Source: Rhizobium jaguaris
Lineage (GTDB): Bacteria > Pseudomonadota > Alphaproteobacteria > Rhizobiales > Rhizobiaceae
Assembly (NCBI RefSeq): GCF_003627755.1
Contig: NZ_CP032695.1
Span: 992,001-1,056,000 of the forward strand
Direction of reading: 5' to 3'
DNA length: 64,000 bases
The position numbers and the translations under genes were made by a program. Positions 1-11,436 of the stretch are shown in pieces (the stretch's first letter is position 1; every line of letters starts with the position of its first letter). The notes under the pieces are model-generated. The model made no database searches. It saw only the letters and a list, made by a program, of their open reading frames with translations, and was not told where the DNA came from.

Positions 1-31
1 ACTGACCATCAATCCATAGCCGCATAGGCTG

Positions 32-1246
32 TTATCTTTCACTTTTTGTTGGAATATCTTCGAGCAGTTGCTTCCACTGGCCTGAAGTGCCTTTGGGCGC
101 GTCGATATACCATTCTGCCTCGCGACCGACATCCAAACCGTGCGGCGTTACACCATATCCGCGCGATCTCGCAAATGCTTCCAGCAGGCCCCTAAATTTT
201 GGAAAGCGATAAAGCAGCCGAAGGCATCTGTCCTTCCATTCGGGATGGCGGGAAAGCCAGCGAATGATCTGTTCAAGCAGGATCCTTACACCTCGCCGGG
301 GCAGTCCGAGCAACCGGGCATTCAGAGCGTTGATTTTGCGCAGAGGGCGCGTCAGTCGCCATGAAAGGCTGTGGTGGGCCTCATACAGCTGCGCGCCTAT
401 GATCGCCTCGCGGCCACGCGATGCGGAAAGTTCTTCTTCAAATATGTGGATCCGTCGATCGCCTTCTAGGATGTCTCCCTTAACTTGCAGAACGATTCGG
501 GCCTGCTCCGCGCGCATCTGATCGCGCTCAGCCAACCGCGACTGCAACACAGCCGCGTAGGTTGTATGCTCCGCGAGCACAAAATCATCGAAGACATTCG
601 GACCGGGGCCGAAGAAACGCAGAAGTTCCTGATGTTGATCGCTCACGTAGAAGCGGCTCAGACCGTCGAAATAGACAAATTGGTAACCCATGCCGAGCAA
701 TTTTGGTTCCCATTTTTCGTAGTTCGTTTCCTGCGAATTCGGCAGCGTACTTTCCATGACGACGATCCAAGGTCGTGCAGGAGATGGTGCCCAGCTGTCA
801 ATGACCGATGCTTCCATGCCTTCCACGTCGACCTTAAGCCAATGGATTTCCCGGTCTCCACCCTGCGCGAAAACGGCTGATAGAGGCATGAGCGGAACAT
901 CGGTTTCGACCACGCTGCGGCCGGCAGCTTTATGCTTCATCGCGCTATCGCGATCGCTGGTGCTTAGGCCGGTTTCTGGAACCTCAAAAAAACGGATGGA
1001 GCCATTGCCGATTCCAATTGCGGCTTGGATAACAATCTCGTCCGGTCGGTCCTGCCGCATCTTTTCGGCATAATGCATCGTTGCCTCGGCGTGAATACCG
1101 CGCCAGCCGTTTTCATAGAAGCAGCGGCTGACCGAATCGATGACGGGGTCCTGAGCACCAATATCTATGTAGAAGCCATTTTCGATATTCTTCAGTGCTC
1201 GCCAGAGAATGACGTCTTCGAAATTTTGTGCTTGGGAGATAAACAT
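32..1246 (-). CDS. FkbM family SAM-dependent methyltransferase with coiled-coil tail
   Basis: A 404-residue protein whose first ~230 residues match the FkbM methyltransferase family: opening MFISQAQNFEDVILWRAL, a SAM-binding segment around FYIDIGAQDP and the acidic motif KVDVEGME. It probably O-methylates a sugar of the surface polysaccharide made by the neighbouring genes. The ATG at 1246 is chosen because the homologous protein at 9604 begins at the same point (MTFISFAQNFEDIMLW) and AGGAGA lies 15 nt upstream; the open frame runs further back to 1387 without similarity. After the enzyme domain come a coiled-coil stretch and the motif SLSWRLTRPLR (338-370), shared with two other methyltransferases in this window. 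The methylated substrate is unknown. Confidence 0.85.
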   Translation of the reverse strand: MFISQAQNFEDVILWRALKNIENGFYIDIGAQDPVIDSVSRCFYENGWRGIHAEATMHYAEKMRQDRPDEIVIQAAIGIGNGSIRFFEVPETGLSTSDRDSAMKHKAAGRSVVETDVPLMPLSAVFAQGGDREIHWLKVDVEGMEASVIDSWAPSPARPWIVVMESTLPNSQETNYEKWEPKLLGMGYQFVYFDGLSRFYVSDQHQELLRFFGPGPNVFDDFVLAEHTTYAAVLQSRLAERDQMRAEQARIVLQVKGDILEGDRRIHIFEEELSASRGREAIIGAQLYEAHHSLSWRLTRPLRKINALNARLLGLPRRGVRILLEQIIRWLSRHPEWKDRCLRLLYRFPKFRGLLEAFARSRGYGVTPHGLDVGREAEWYIDAPKGTSGQWKQLLEDIPTKSER

Positions 1247-1444
1247 TATGGTTCTGGAAACTCTCCTACTCGTCTCGACTGCTGGTCTAGGATAGACCAC
1301 AGTGCCCCAAGGCGGAATCGTGCAAAGTGTCCCCGCAACTCTCCCTCGATTGAGGCGATGATGAAATGTCGGCAATTCCAGATGCATTTCAGCAAATCTC
1401 TATCTCCGGCCCTTAGGCAACATGATGCGTGGCGCATCCCGGCA

Positions 1445-2413
1445 TTATCGAGACTTCACCCGCAGATGCCACTCTGCCAAGACGTCATTGAGTGTGTCGC
1501 GCAACTCGATTTGCGGCTTCCATCCAAAAGCCTCCAGTGCAGCCTCGTTCCGACCCGATGCAATCGGAACTTCAGAGCTCCTCAAGCGTTGGGGGTCGAT
1601 TTCAATATCGACCTGTAATTTTGACAGCTCTATGAGGATATCGAGTATCTCGCGAATTTGTGTCGGTCGGCCTGACGACAGATTGAATGCTTTGCCAACG
1701 ACGTTTGGCCTGAGACTGCTGAGCGCGGCGTCGGCATAAACCCGCACGACATCGCGCACATCAAGAAAATCTCGAAATCCCGAAAGATTCCCGACGCTAA
1801 GAGTGGGAGCGCGAAGGCCTGCTACAATCTCAGCAATCTGCTTCGCAAATGCGGGTACGACATAGGCGTCGGTTTGGCCCGGACCGGTATGATTGAAGGG
1901 CCGAAAGCGGATTGTTTTCAGTCCTTCATAGGCGAGCTGGCCGAGCAGGATGTCTGCAGCGGCTTTCGTTGCTCCATAAACGCCCATAGGCTTGAGCGCA
2001 GTATCCTCGTCGACCGGCACCCCGGCCCTTTCAATGAAAGAGGCACCGTATGACTCGGAGCTACCCGCAAAAATGAAACGCGCATTCGGTGCGAGTTCCA
2101 TTGTCGCGTAGGCGAGATTCATCGTTCCACGAAAGTTTACGTCCCATGCACGATCGGGAGCATTGCGAGCATCAGCGGGGGCGGCAATTGCTGCAAGATG
2201 AATGACCGCCGAGGGGCGCGAGGCTCCGATAAGCGCCATAGTCTGGCCCTTATCGGAGATATCTGCAGTCAAAGCCGACGCCTCGCCGTGACCTGCGGTC
2301 AACACCGTCAGATCGATATCGCCCAGAAGTCGGCGACTCTCAAGCTCGCGCACCAACCAAGCACCAACGAAGCCGCTGGCGCCAGTTATGAGAATGCGAT
2401 GTTCGCGAGGCAT
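1445..2413 (-). CDS. NAD-dependent epimerase/dehydratase, GDP-4-keto-6-deoxymannose reductase-like
   Basis: A 322-residue extended short-chain dehydrogenase. The nucleotide-binding glycine motif GASGFVG sits at residues 11-17, the catalytic serine in SSESYG near 118-119, and the YxxxK pair is Y146/K150 (YGATK). It lies 29 bp downstream of the GDP-mannose 4,6-dehydratase gene on the same strand, so it most likely reduces the 4-keto intermediate to GDP-D-rhamnose, as Rmd does. A GDP-fucose-type synthase or another 4-keto reductase remains possible, because sequence motifs alone do not fix the stereochemistry. Acts in the cytoplasm. Confidence 0.82.
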   Translation of the reverse strand: MPREHRILITGASGFVGAWLVRELESRRLLGDIDLTVLTAGHGEASALTADISDKGQTMALIGASRPSAVIHLAAIAAPADARNAPDRAWDVNFRGTMNLAYATMELAPNARFIFAGSSESYGASFIERAGVPVDEDTALKPMGVYGATKAAADILLGQLAYEGLKTIRFRPFNHTGPGQTDAYVVPAFAKQIAEIVAGLRAPTLSVGNLSGFRDFLDVRDVVRVYADAALSSLRPNVVGKAFNLSSGRPTQIREILDILIELSKLQVDIEIDPQRLRSSEVPIASGRNEAALEAFGWKPQIELRDTLNDVLAEWHLRVKSR

Positions 2414-2442
2414 GGGTACGACCTAAGAGCTGGAACTAAGTA

Positions 2443-4209
<1,767 letters not shown>

Positions 4210-5575
4210 GATGATGTCCCAGGGAGTGGTGTAGCTCGGGCGATCGCCGTGCCTTCCGGACAGGGCCGGGAACGGGTCAGCTTGCCGCAGCAGGCAAGTT
4301 GATGAGCGGATCATCGCTCATTGTCGCGATGGTCTCAAGTGTCACGTAGCGCGAACGCTGCACAGCCCACTCGTCGTTCTGCTCCAGAAGCAAAGCGCCC
4401 ACGAGCTTGACGATGGCATCGTCGTTTGGAAAGATGCCGACGACCTCGGTCCTTCGCTTGATTTCTCCATTCAATCGCTCAATCGGGTTCGTGCTGTGAA
4501 GCTTGGTCCAGTGCTGCTTGGGAAAGGTCATGTAGGCGAGGACATCTTCCTCGGTACTGTCCATGAGACCAGCAAGTTTCGGCACTTTCGGCCTGATCTG
4601 GTCGGCGACGTTGCGCCACTGTTGGCTGGCCGCTTCCGGGGTGTCTTGGGCAAAGGCCGTCGCAATGAAGGCTGAGACCACGCGTCGGCCACTCTTGCCG
4701 GCATGAGCCAGGGCATTGCGCATGAAGTGAACTCGACATCTTTGCCAGGTGGCGGAAAGGACTTTGGAGACGGCCGCCTTGATGCCTTCATGCGCATCGG
4801 AGACGGCGAGCTTGACGCCGCGCAGACCGCGCCGAGTGAGCTTGCGCAGGAACTCCGTCCAGATTGGCTCGGCCTCAGAGGTGCCGATTTCCATACCAAG
4901 TACCTCGCGACGACCATCGGTGTTGACACCGACGGCGATGATGACAGCGACCGAGACGATGCGTCCGCCACGTCGGACTTTGAGGTAGGTCGCATCGATC
5001 CAAAGATAGGGCCAGTCGCCTTCAATCGGACGCTCAAGGAAGGCTTTGACCTTATCATCGATCTCCTCACAAAGCCGCGAGACCTGGCTCTTGGAGATGC
5101 CACTCATGCCCATCGCCTTGACCAGATCGTCCACCGAGCGGGTCGAGACGCCCTGGATGTAAGCCTCCTGGATCACGGCGGTCAGAGCCTTCTCGGCCAT
5201 GCGGCGCGGCTCCAGAAAGCTCGGAAAGTAACTGCCGGTGCGAAGCTTTGGAATCCGCAGTTCGACGGTGCCAGCTCGGGTCTCCCAGTCACGATCGCGA
5301 TAGCCGTTACGCTGAGCAAGTCGAAAGTCATTCTTCTCGCCGTAGGCCGCACCGGTCTTCGCGCCAACCTCCAACTCCATCAACTTCTCGGCGGCAAAGC
5401 CAATCATCTCGCGCAGCAAATCCGCATCAGCGCTCTTCTCAACAAGCGAGCGGAGGTCCATCATGTCATTGGTCATCGGTGGTCTTTCCATCAGGTTGTG
5501 CTTGAACAACCCAACCCTACCGGAAAAAGCCGATGACCACCGCTATCCTGCTACACCACCTCGCGGGACGTCATC
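4210..5575 (-). mobile_element. Complete IS256-family insertion sequence with 8-bp target duplication
   Basis: The element is 1366 bp. The ends are imperfect inverted repeats: the left end starts GATGATGTCCC and continues with a GTGGTGTAGC block, and the right end read inward starts GATGACGTCCC followed by the same block. The sequence GAGGCCGG occurs immediately outside both ends (4202-4209 and 5576-5583), an exact 8-bp direct repeat as expected for IS256-family target duplication. Exact duplication plus an intact transposase argue for a fairly recent insertion. The element separates gmd from the downstream glycosyltransferase operon. Confidence 0.9.
4277..5476 (-). CDS. IS256 (mutator) family transposase
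   Basis: A full-length transposase of 399 residues counted from [11 protein letters not shown]; the frame is open 11 residues further upstream. In the longer numbering the DDE triad is D172 (LWIDATY), D238 ([11 protein letters not shown]) and E349 ([12 protein letters not shown]), and the family C-x2-H signature (CRVHFMRN) lies between the second D and the E. No frameshift or internal stop is visible, so the enzyme should be active. It is the only gene of the element at 4210-5575. Confidence 0.95.
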   Translation of the reverse strand: MTNDMMDLRSLVEKSADADLLREMIGFAAEKLMELEVGAKTGAAYGEKNDFRLAQRNGYRDRDWETRAGTVELRIPKLRTGSYFPSFLEPRRMAEKALTAVIQEAYIQGVSTRSVDDLVKAMGMSGISKSQVSRLCEEIDDKVKAFLERPIEGDWPYLWIDATYLKVRRGGRIVSVAVIIAVGVNTDGRREVLGMEIGTSEAEPIWTEFLRKLTRRGLRGVKLAVSDAHEGIKAAVSKVLSATWQRCRVHFMRNALAHAGKSGRRVVSAFIATAFAQDTPEAASQQWRNVADQIRPKVPKLAGLMDSTEEDVLAYMTFPKQHWTKLHSTNPIERLNGEIKRRTEVVGIFPNDDAIVKLVGALLLEQNDEWAVQRSRYVTLETIATMSDDPLINLPAAAS

Positions 5576-5867
5576 GAGGCCGGTAAACGATATTACTTCG
5601 AGCTACTCATCTCCTGCAGTGCCAACAACGTGATGGGCATCCAAGCACCTTGCATCAAAGGGGAAGGGTAGGTTGCGGATAAGCTCGTCAGATGGGATGC
5701 TCCCACACCTTCTTCTCGCCAATCTGCATCGCAACCTTCGTCATTTTCTGGCTGAAATTAACGGGCCCTAACTCTGGACTTCTGTCGGCGCGTTGTCTAT
5801 GCAATTGCGAGTTTTACGCCGAGAAGGTCTCTGTTAGGTCCGATTGATCCTCTGAAAAGTCGAGTTC

Positions 5868-8336
5868 ATGGTATCCATGGCATCTAGTCCCAATCAGTCT
5901 GCATCCAAACGCGTTCTTGTCGACGGTCGAGTTTATTCATCAGGTGCCTTCGACCGTGGAATGGGACGGTATGTCACTCACCTCATTGAGCAAATTGAGA
6001 AAGCAGGCTACCAGGTCACTATTCTTCTCTACCGAGATTGTTATCTAACGCCTGACTCCCCACTTTTTTCGCGCTACGGCGTTCGCTTTGCCAATTACTC
6101 GCCAGAAGATTCAAACCAGGACTTGGCAAACCGGTCCAAGCGAATGCATGAGTTTACCGCGTATCTGTCGGCGCTTCTTGAGGCAGAGGGGTTCGACTCT
6201 TACGTAGATGCAACTCCGTTTCTCGGACCGGCTCGACTCGATATTTTCTCATGCCCTGTCACAGCAGTTTGCTATGATTTTATTCCATTGAGGTATCCTG
6301 ACTCTTATTTGAACCATGAGTTAGTGAAAACTGAGTACTACAATGGCTTGGCTCGATTATCGAAAGCTGACCATATAGTTTGCATCTCTGAAACGGTTCG
6401 CGACGAAGCGATTCGCTATCTTGGGATCCACAGCGAAAGCATCAGCGTTGTGTGTCCCTCGTTAGAAGAGCGTTACTTTTCGCCGATCGCCGCATACGCT
6501 CCATCCGTTGGCCAAGGGTATCTCTTCGCAATTCTTGGGTCGCACAAATCCAAAAACCCCAAAGGTTCCGTGGAAATATATGGGCAGCTTTTGCGTTCTC
6601 GCGTTATCGACGTTCGATTGAATGCGCCAAAGCAGGATCAATTTGACGCACTGTTCCAAAATCAAAAAGTTCCCGCCGGCGCACAGTTTACCGTCTCCGT
6701 GACCGACGAAGAGAAATTTGAGCAGCAATCTGGGGCCAAAGTAATCGGGCATTTGTCACTGGAGGAAGGTTTCGGAATTCCCCTATTGGAGGCTGCATTC
6801 CTTGGAAAAAAGATTCTCGCTTTAGACACGCCTATTAATCGGGAGTTGCTGAAAGCGGGTACTGAGGGACGAGACAGCGCTGTATTCTGGCTCCCTCCTC
6901 GCAATCAAGTGCTGAATATACAGGCTTTCTTGCAGTTCCTGGAGATGCCAGTCGATCCGCAATTTCATGAATCAATACGAAATGCATTCATTACTCACTG
7001 GGCTGCATCATCGGACATAGCGGCAGATGCATTAGGCAAGGCTGCAGTAGCCTTTAAAACCTGGTGGGAAAAAGCCCAAGCCAAGATATTTTCTTCTATT
7101 CCCGGCTCGTCGTGCGGCGTTGCAGACTACTCCGTCGCGTACACTAGAAGTGCCACCGGAAACATAGCGTTTTTCTATTCTGAAGGTCAGCAACAGAATA
7201 TCTCGCACCTTAGGAATGTTCGCGTTTTTACTTACCTCGATTTCAAGCGTTTCACTCGATCAAAACACGCAAAGCTAAAAGGTTTATTCAACTTCGCATT
7301 TTCATCCGCGCTAAATCCTGGCATTGAATTAATGCGAACCTCTTCACAATCTGGGGATGTTTTGCTAATTCACGAGCGCCGTTATTTTGATGGGTTGCGC
7401 GCGATGCAGCTTGCAACGGGCCAAGTAGAGAGCTTGCTTCTAGATATCACCGGCAACGAGCCCGATGAGAATCGCACAAAACTGGCGATCGATTGCGTTT
7501 TCCGCCCAGAGTTCAATAGCCGAAATCAAATTGCAAAGCTGGGGGCCCCAATATCTTCTGGTTGGCTGAGCGAACTGCCTATCCGGGCGGTTTCACACCT
7601 TTCCCCTGCTGTAGTAGAACAAATGCGTTTGCAAGAAACTGTCATGCCAGGGTCAGTCATCAACGACTTGCAAGCAATCGAAGAAACGTTTGAGTTTGTC
7701 CCGCTCGGAATTGATGATCGTCGAAATCCGGCAGTTGACAGGGCATCTCGGCTACTGCGTGTGCAACGCGGTGTGCAGATGGACGATATCGTCGTTGGCC
7801 ACCACGGCCTAATATTGAATGACCTTAAGCGGCTCTGGGATGTGGCAAGCGCGATAGTCGCGGCTGCATCACAACGAGAAAAGTTGGCCGCGGACAACCG
7901 ACGAATTTTCTTCTTCCTTGTCGGGAAGGTCATCGACACAGAACTGTTTGAACGGATTCAACTAGCATTTGCAGGCGTAGGCCTCGGAGGTAGGCTAATT
8001 CATAGCAATCCCGCGTATGAAGACGACTTCGACGCCGAGATCGCCGCGTGTGACGCCGTTGCATGTTTTAGAACGCAGACCCGTGGTCAGCTTTCGCATG
8101 TGTTTGTGCGAGCGTTATCGTTGGGCACCCCCGTACTTGTTAACGAACGCAGCGGTTACGGTTATGATCCACGCACCACCATTCGAGAAGATGATGTTAC
8201 AAATGGTATTTTTGCTGCATTGGATCGCCTAGCCGATCCAGGGCAATTGGCCGACATGCGTAAGTCCGCCAGACAGCACTATGAATCACATCATCGCGGT
8301 GACGCAAGTCTAAAGAAAATCCTTCGCGAAAGTTAA
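5868..8336 (+). CDS. Two-module glycosyltransferase (GT-B type)
   Basis: An 822-residue protein that appears to contain two glycosyltransferase halves. The first (residues ~15-400) begins VLVDGRVYSSGAFDRGMGRYV and ends in a GT4-like segment, HLSLEEGFGIPLLEAAFLGKK. The second (~405-822) ends with a similar acceptor/donor region (CDAVACFRTQTRGQLSHVFVRALSLGTPVLV). It likely adds two sugars to a lipid-linked polysaccharide in the cytoplasm. The start could be the ATG at 5868 or at 5877; neither has a convincing ribosome site. It heads a tight plus-strand operon with methyltransferases, the next gene starting 2 bp after its stop. Donors and linkages are unknown. Confidence 0.8.
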   Translation: MVSMASSPNQSASKRVLVDGRVYSSGAFDRGMGRYVTHLIEQIEKAGYQVTILLYRDCYLTPDSPLFSRYGVRFANYSPEDSNQDLANRSKRMHEFTAYLSALLEAEGFDSYVDATPFLGPARLDIFSCPVTAVCYDFIPLRYPDSYLNHELVKTEYYNGLARLSKADHIVCISETVRDEAIRYLGIHSESISVVCPSLEERYFSPIAAYAPSVGQGYLFAILGSHKSKNPKGSVEIYGQLLRSRVIDVRLNAPKQDQFDALFQNQKVPAGAQFTVSVTDEEKFEQQSGAKVIGHLSLEEGFGIPLLEAAFLGKKILALDTPINRELLKAGTEGRDSAVFWLPPRNQVLNIQAFLQFLEMPVDPQFHESIRNAFITHWAASSDIAADALGKAAVAFKTWWEKAQAKIFSSIPGSSCGVADYSVAYTRSATGNIAFFYSEGQQQNISHLRNVRVFTYLDFKRFTRSKHAKLKGLFNFAFSSALNPGIELMRTSSQSGDVLLIHERRYFDGLRAMQLATGQVESLLLDITGNEPDENRTKLAIDCVFRPEFNSRNQIAKLGAPISSGWLSELPIRAVSHLSPAVVEQMRLQETVMPGSVINDLQAIEETFEFVPLGIDDRRNPAVDRASRLLRVQRGVQMDDIVVGHHGLILNDLKRLWDVASAIVAAASQREKLAADNRRIFFFLVGKVIDTELFERIQLAFAGVGLGGRLIHSNPAYEDDFDAEIAACDAVACFRTQTRGQLSHVFVRALSLGTPVLVNERSGYGYDPRTTIREDDVTNGIFAALDRLADPGQLADMRKSARQHYESHHRGDASLKKILRES

Positions 8337-8338
8337 AA

Positions 8339-9607
8339 ATGGTCCACTTACCGTACACGAAAATCATAGACATCGCGGATTTTAGCAATCCACTTCTGTT
8401 GCCGCATTTGGAGGATATTGCGCGAGGGGAAATGCTTCGTTTTGGGCTGGACAAGCCCGAGATTGTTCCCGACTCAAAGCAGTGGGAATGCGCCATGATG
8501 CTGCGCACACTGAGTGATCATGGTGTGCTACGGCCAGGCGCGGTGCTTGCTGGAGTCGGTGCAGGAACAGAAGAAACGACCTTTGCTATTGCCGCGAAAG
8601 GTTGTGTGGTCTTCCCAACTGACCGCTATCTTGAAACTACACCTTGGTCGGATGTGGCGCCCGCTGGCATGATGGTCAGGCCCAATCAGTTTTCGCAATT
8701 TGATTGTCCGCGCGGTTCTATTATCCCAGTGCATTCCGACGCGCGAGTGCTGTCTCTTCCGTCGAATTTTTTCGATGGAGTTTATTCAGCCGGTTCGATT
8801 GAACATTTCGGCTCGATTGAAGCGGTGGCTGCCGCGGCGGAAGAAATAGGTAGAATACTAAAGCCTGGAGGCATCGCGGTTCTAAGCACGGAGTTTAGAC
8901 TGGACGGTCCCGTTGACAAACAATGGTTTAGCGATGACTGTATCTTGTTTACTCCCGCCCTCCTCCAAGAGCACATCATTGAATCGTCCGGCTTGGAGGT
9001 GATCGGCACCCCCGTATACACGACTTCTCAAGACACGTATGACAGTCGCGTTGTTCTTATTGAATTTCTTCAAAAAGCCAAATCGATGACGTCACTGTCA
9101 GACAAAAAAAATGCATATCCGAATCTGGTGCTTTATCACGACGGCTATCTTTTTTGCTCGGTTCATCTGGCACTTAGGAAGCCCATCAGTGCAGTCTCGC
9201 GCCAGAACACACGCTCAGTAGTGTTCGAGAACCTAGTGAACGAAGAAGCAGCGCGAGCCGGTGCCATTTTGACGAGGCAAATCTCCGAGTGGACGCAAGC
9301 CTACTCGAAACGAGATAGCAGTAGTAGCAGCCTGGCTATCAACGAGCATAGCGCACATGCCGCCTTGGCCGAACATGCGAACCGATACAAGATTGAATTG
9401 GCCGCGCAGGCGAACCGATACGAGATTGAATTGGCTGCTATTCGCGGCTCTCGCTCTTTCCGCTTTACGAAACCGCTAAGATACGCGACCACAATTGCCC
9501 GTCGCGTCCCGATCGTCGTGGCAACAGCCCGATTGGGTTTAAGGGGTTACAGAGCGATTAGAGGTCTGGTTTCGGGTGACAAATACCGCTCAGGTGGTAC
9601 TTCATGA
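8339..9607 (+). CDS. Class I SAM-dependent methyltransferase with C-terminal tail
   Basis: A 422-residue protein. A Methyltransf_11-like core is visible in VLAGVGAGTEETTFAIAAKG (SAM loop) and VYSAGSIEHFGSIEAVAAAAEEIGRILKPGG. The gene starts 2 bp after the double glycosyltransferase and overlaps the next gene by ATGA, so it belongs to the same operon and probably methylates a sugar or chain end. Near the C terminus is a short tandem repeat (ANRYKIELAA, ANRYEIELAA), then SRSFRFTKPLR (9451-9480), the same kind of tail motif as in the FkbM proteins here, followed by a basic amphipathic stretch. Confidence 0.8.
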   Translation: MVHLPYTKIIDIADFSNPLLLPHLEDIARGEMLRFGLDKPEIVPDSKQWECAMMLRTLSDHGVLRPGAVLAGVGAGTEETTFAIAAKGCVVFPTDRYLETTPWSDVAPAGMMVRPNQFSQFDCPRGSIIPVHSDARVLSLPSNFFDGVYSAGSIEHFGSIEAVAAAAEEIGRILKPGGIAVLSTEFRLDGPVDKQWFSDDCILFTPALLQEHIIESSGLEVIGTPVYTTSQDTYDSRVVLIEFLQKAKSMTSLSDKKNAYPNLVLYHDGYLFCSVHLALRKPISAVSRQNTRSVVFENLVNEEAARAGAILTRQISEWTQAYSKRDSSSSSLAINEHSAHAALAEHANRYKIELAAQANRYEIELAAIRGSRSFRFTKPLRYATTIARRVPIVVATARLGLRGYRAIRGLVSGDKYRSGGTS

Positions 9608-10596
9608 CGTTTATCTCATTTGCGCAGAACTTTGAAGACATTATGCTTTGGCGCGCTTTAAAGCACGTAGATACTGGTTTTTATATCGATGTTGGCGCGG
9701 CCGATCCCGACGAAGGTTCTGTGACCAAGGCCTTTTATGATCGCGGTTGGCACGGCATAAATATTGAACCTGAACCAGATTACGCAAGTTCGCTAAGAGC
9801 AAGTCGCCCGCGGGACATCAATCTGGAAGTAGCGGTTGGAGAGCGCGAAGGGAAAGCAATCTTTCACCGAATTGCTGGTACAGGCCTATCCACTTTCTAT
9901 GAAGAAACAGCGTCAAAACATCAGGGAGCCGGCTATCCGAAGTCGGAGGCAGTAGAGATAGATGTCACGACAATCGACGCCATATGGCGCCAGCACGACT
10001 TAGATACCGTTCACTTTTTGAAAATTGATGTTGAGGGCGCCGAACGAGAAGTGGTTTTGGGAGCTAATCTAAAGGTGCACCGCCCGTGGATAGTTATCGT
10101 AGAGGCAACGCTTCCCTTCTCTGGAGAACGAAACTCCAGCCACTTTCAGAAATTGGTGATAGACAGCGGTTACAAGCTTCGCTGGTTTGACGGGCTAAAT
10201 GAGTGGTACATCGCCGTAGAACATGATCAAGCTCTGAAAGACTCATTTCTCCTGCCACCAAACTTCTTCGATAATTTTGTGATGTCTAACTATTTGGCGC
10301 AAGCGGGCAGAGCCGATGCAGCGGAGGCGCAGCTTGGGCGTGTGTCTCAGATGTGGGAGGCCGCTCAAAGGCGGCTATACGACTCTGAACAATTACACGA
10401 AAAGCTGAGAGCGGAAATGCTCGCCGCAGAAGCCCAACTTGAGCATGTCTCTCAGACGTGCGAGAGCCTAAGAGCAGAAATGCTCGCCGAAGGAGCTCGG
10501 GCCATGGTCGCGGAGCAGCGGTTGGCAGCGATACTCGACAGCAACTCCTGGAAGGTCACCGCGCCTTTACGCTGGTGGCGGTCCAAATATCAGTAG
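9604..10596 (+). CDS. FkbM family methyltransferase with coiled-coil tail
   Basis: A 330-residue paralogue of the protein encoded at 32-1246: the first ~230 residues align throughout (QNFEDIMLWRAL, GFYIDVGAADP, HFLKIDVEGAE, RPWIVIVEATLPFSGE). The start overlaps the previous stop (ATGA), indicating translational coupling. Residues ~235-310 form a coiled coil with an internal repeat (AEAQLGRVSQ / AEAQLEHVSQ, then LRAEMLA twice). The protein ends in SNSWKVTAPLRWW. Likely a sugar O-methyltransferase for the polysaccharide. Two FkbM paralogues at opposite ends of the locus suggest two distinct methylation sites or a duplication. Confidence 0.85.
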   Translation: MTFISFAQNFEDIMLWRALKHVDTGFYIDVGAADPDEGSVTKAFYDRGWHGINIEPEPDYASSLRASRPRDINLEVAVGEREGKAIFHRIAGTGLSTFYEETASKHQGAGYPKSEAVEIDVTTIDAIWRQHDLDTVHFLKIDVEGAEREVVLGANLKVHRPWIVIVEATLPFSGERNSSHFQKLVIDSGYKLRWFDGLNEWYIAVEHDQALKDSFLLPPNFFDNFVMSNYLAQAGRADAAEAQLGRVSQMWEAAQRRLYDSEQLHEKLRAEMLAAEAQLEHVSQTCESLRAEMLAEGARAMVAEQRLAAILDSNSWKVTAPLRWWRSKYQ

Positions 10597-10628
10597 GTCT
10601 ACTTGGTCCTATCATGGGAGGCGGCACT

Positions 10629-11366
10629 ATGTTGCGAAGAGTATACAAGCGGTTCTTCGGGAAGCGATTGAGTGACGTCTCAGAGCATAACGCACCGAGC
10701 GTTCGCTTACCGGTTGAGGGTGACGTCGATTTAGTCGTCCGCGATAGTTTTTTCGCTGATCCCGACTATCGAGGGATTGTGGTCGAGGTTGGAGGCGCAA
10801 AGCCAGATTATCTCTCGATAAGCGCAAGCTTTCGGCGCGCAGGCTGGCAAAGCTTGGCGATTGAACCAAATCCAAAATTCTGTGAACTCCATCGACAACA
10901 GGGCTCAGAGGTCCTTGAGCTTGCTTGTGGGGAAACGGACCAAGATGACGTTCCGTTTTTTGTAGTCGAGTCCTCTAGCACCTATCTTGGCGAGAACGTG
11001 ACCAATGAAAGTTTCTCCTCGCTAGGTATCAGAGGGCGTTTTGCAGATCTTATGGGTACCGTATCTGCAACAACGACTGAAATTAAAGTGCAAGTGCGTC
11101 GCCTAGACACGATCTTTGCAGAACGCGGCATCGATCAAAGCGCGGTTGATATCCTTTGCATCGATGTGGAAGGATGGGAACTCGAAGTCCTTTCTGGATT
11201 GAGTGATCAGAAGATCGGACCGCGGATATTGATCATCGAAAATCTGTTTGGCGAAGATCGCTACCAAACAAATATCGCATCACGTGGCTACGTCTTATGG
11301 AAGACAATAGAGCCAAACGAGATTTATGTGCGATCGGATATCGTCGAATCAAATAACCAAGCGTAG
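10629..11366 (+). CDS. FkbM family methyltransferase (shorter form)
   Basis: A 245-residue FkbM-type methyltransferase with GIVVEVGGAKPDYLSISASFRRAGW as the SAM-binding region and LCIDVEGWELEVLSGL as the acidic motif. The ATG at 10629 is preferred because GGGAGG lies 7 nt upstream; an in-frame ATG at 10614 lacks such a site. It has no coiled-coil tail, unlike the two larger FkbM proteins here, and is clearly diverged from them. It follows the previous gene by 32 bp in the same direction and is probably cotranscribed. Substrate unknown. Confidence 0.82.
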   Translation: MLRRVYKRFFGKRLSDVSEHNAPSVRLPVEGDVDLVVRDSFFADPDYRGIVVEVGGAKPDYLSISASFRRAGWQSLAIEPNPKFCELHRQQGSEVLELACGETDQDDVPFFVVESSSTYLGENVTNESFSSLGIRGRFADLMGTVSATTTEIKVQVRRLDTIFAERGIDQSAVDILCIDVEGWELEVLSGLSDQKIGPRILIIENLFGEDRYQTNIASRGYVLWKTIEPNEIYVRSDIVESNNQA

Positions 11367-11436
11367 TTGGATGGCTTTGAAAAGCTGGTTAGGCTGACAA
11401 CGCACATCTCTACACTGTCAAGAAAGGAAGCCAATT

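Noticed and set aside
4703..5536. A 277-codon plus-strand frame in the IS256 element
   Set aside because: Shadow of the intact transposase on the other strand.
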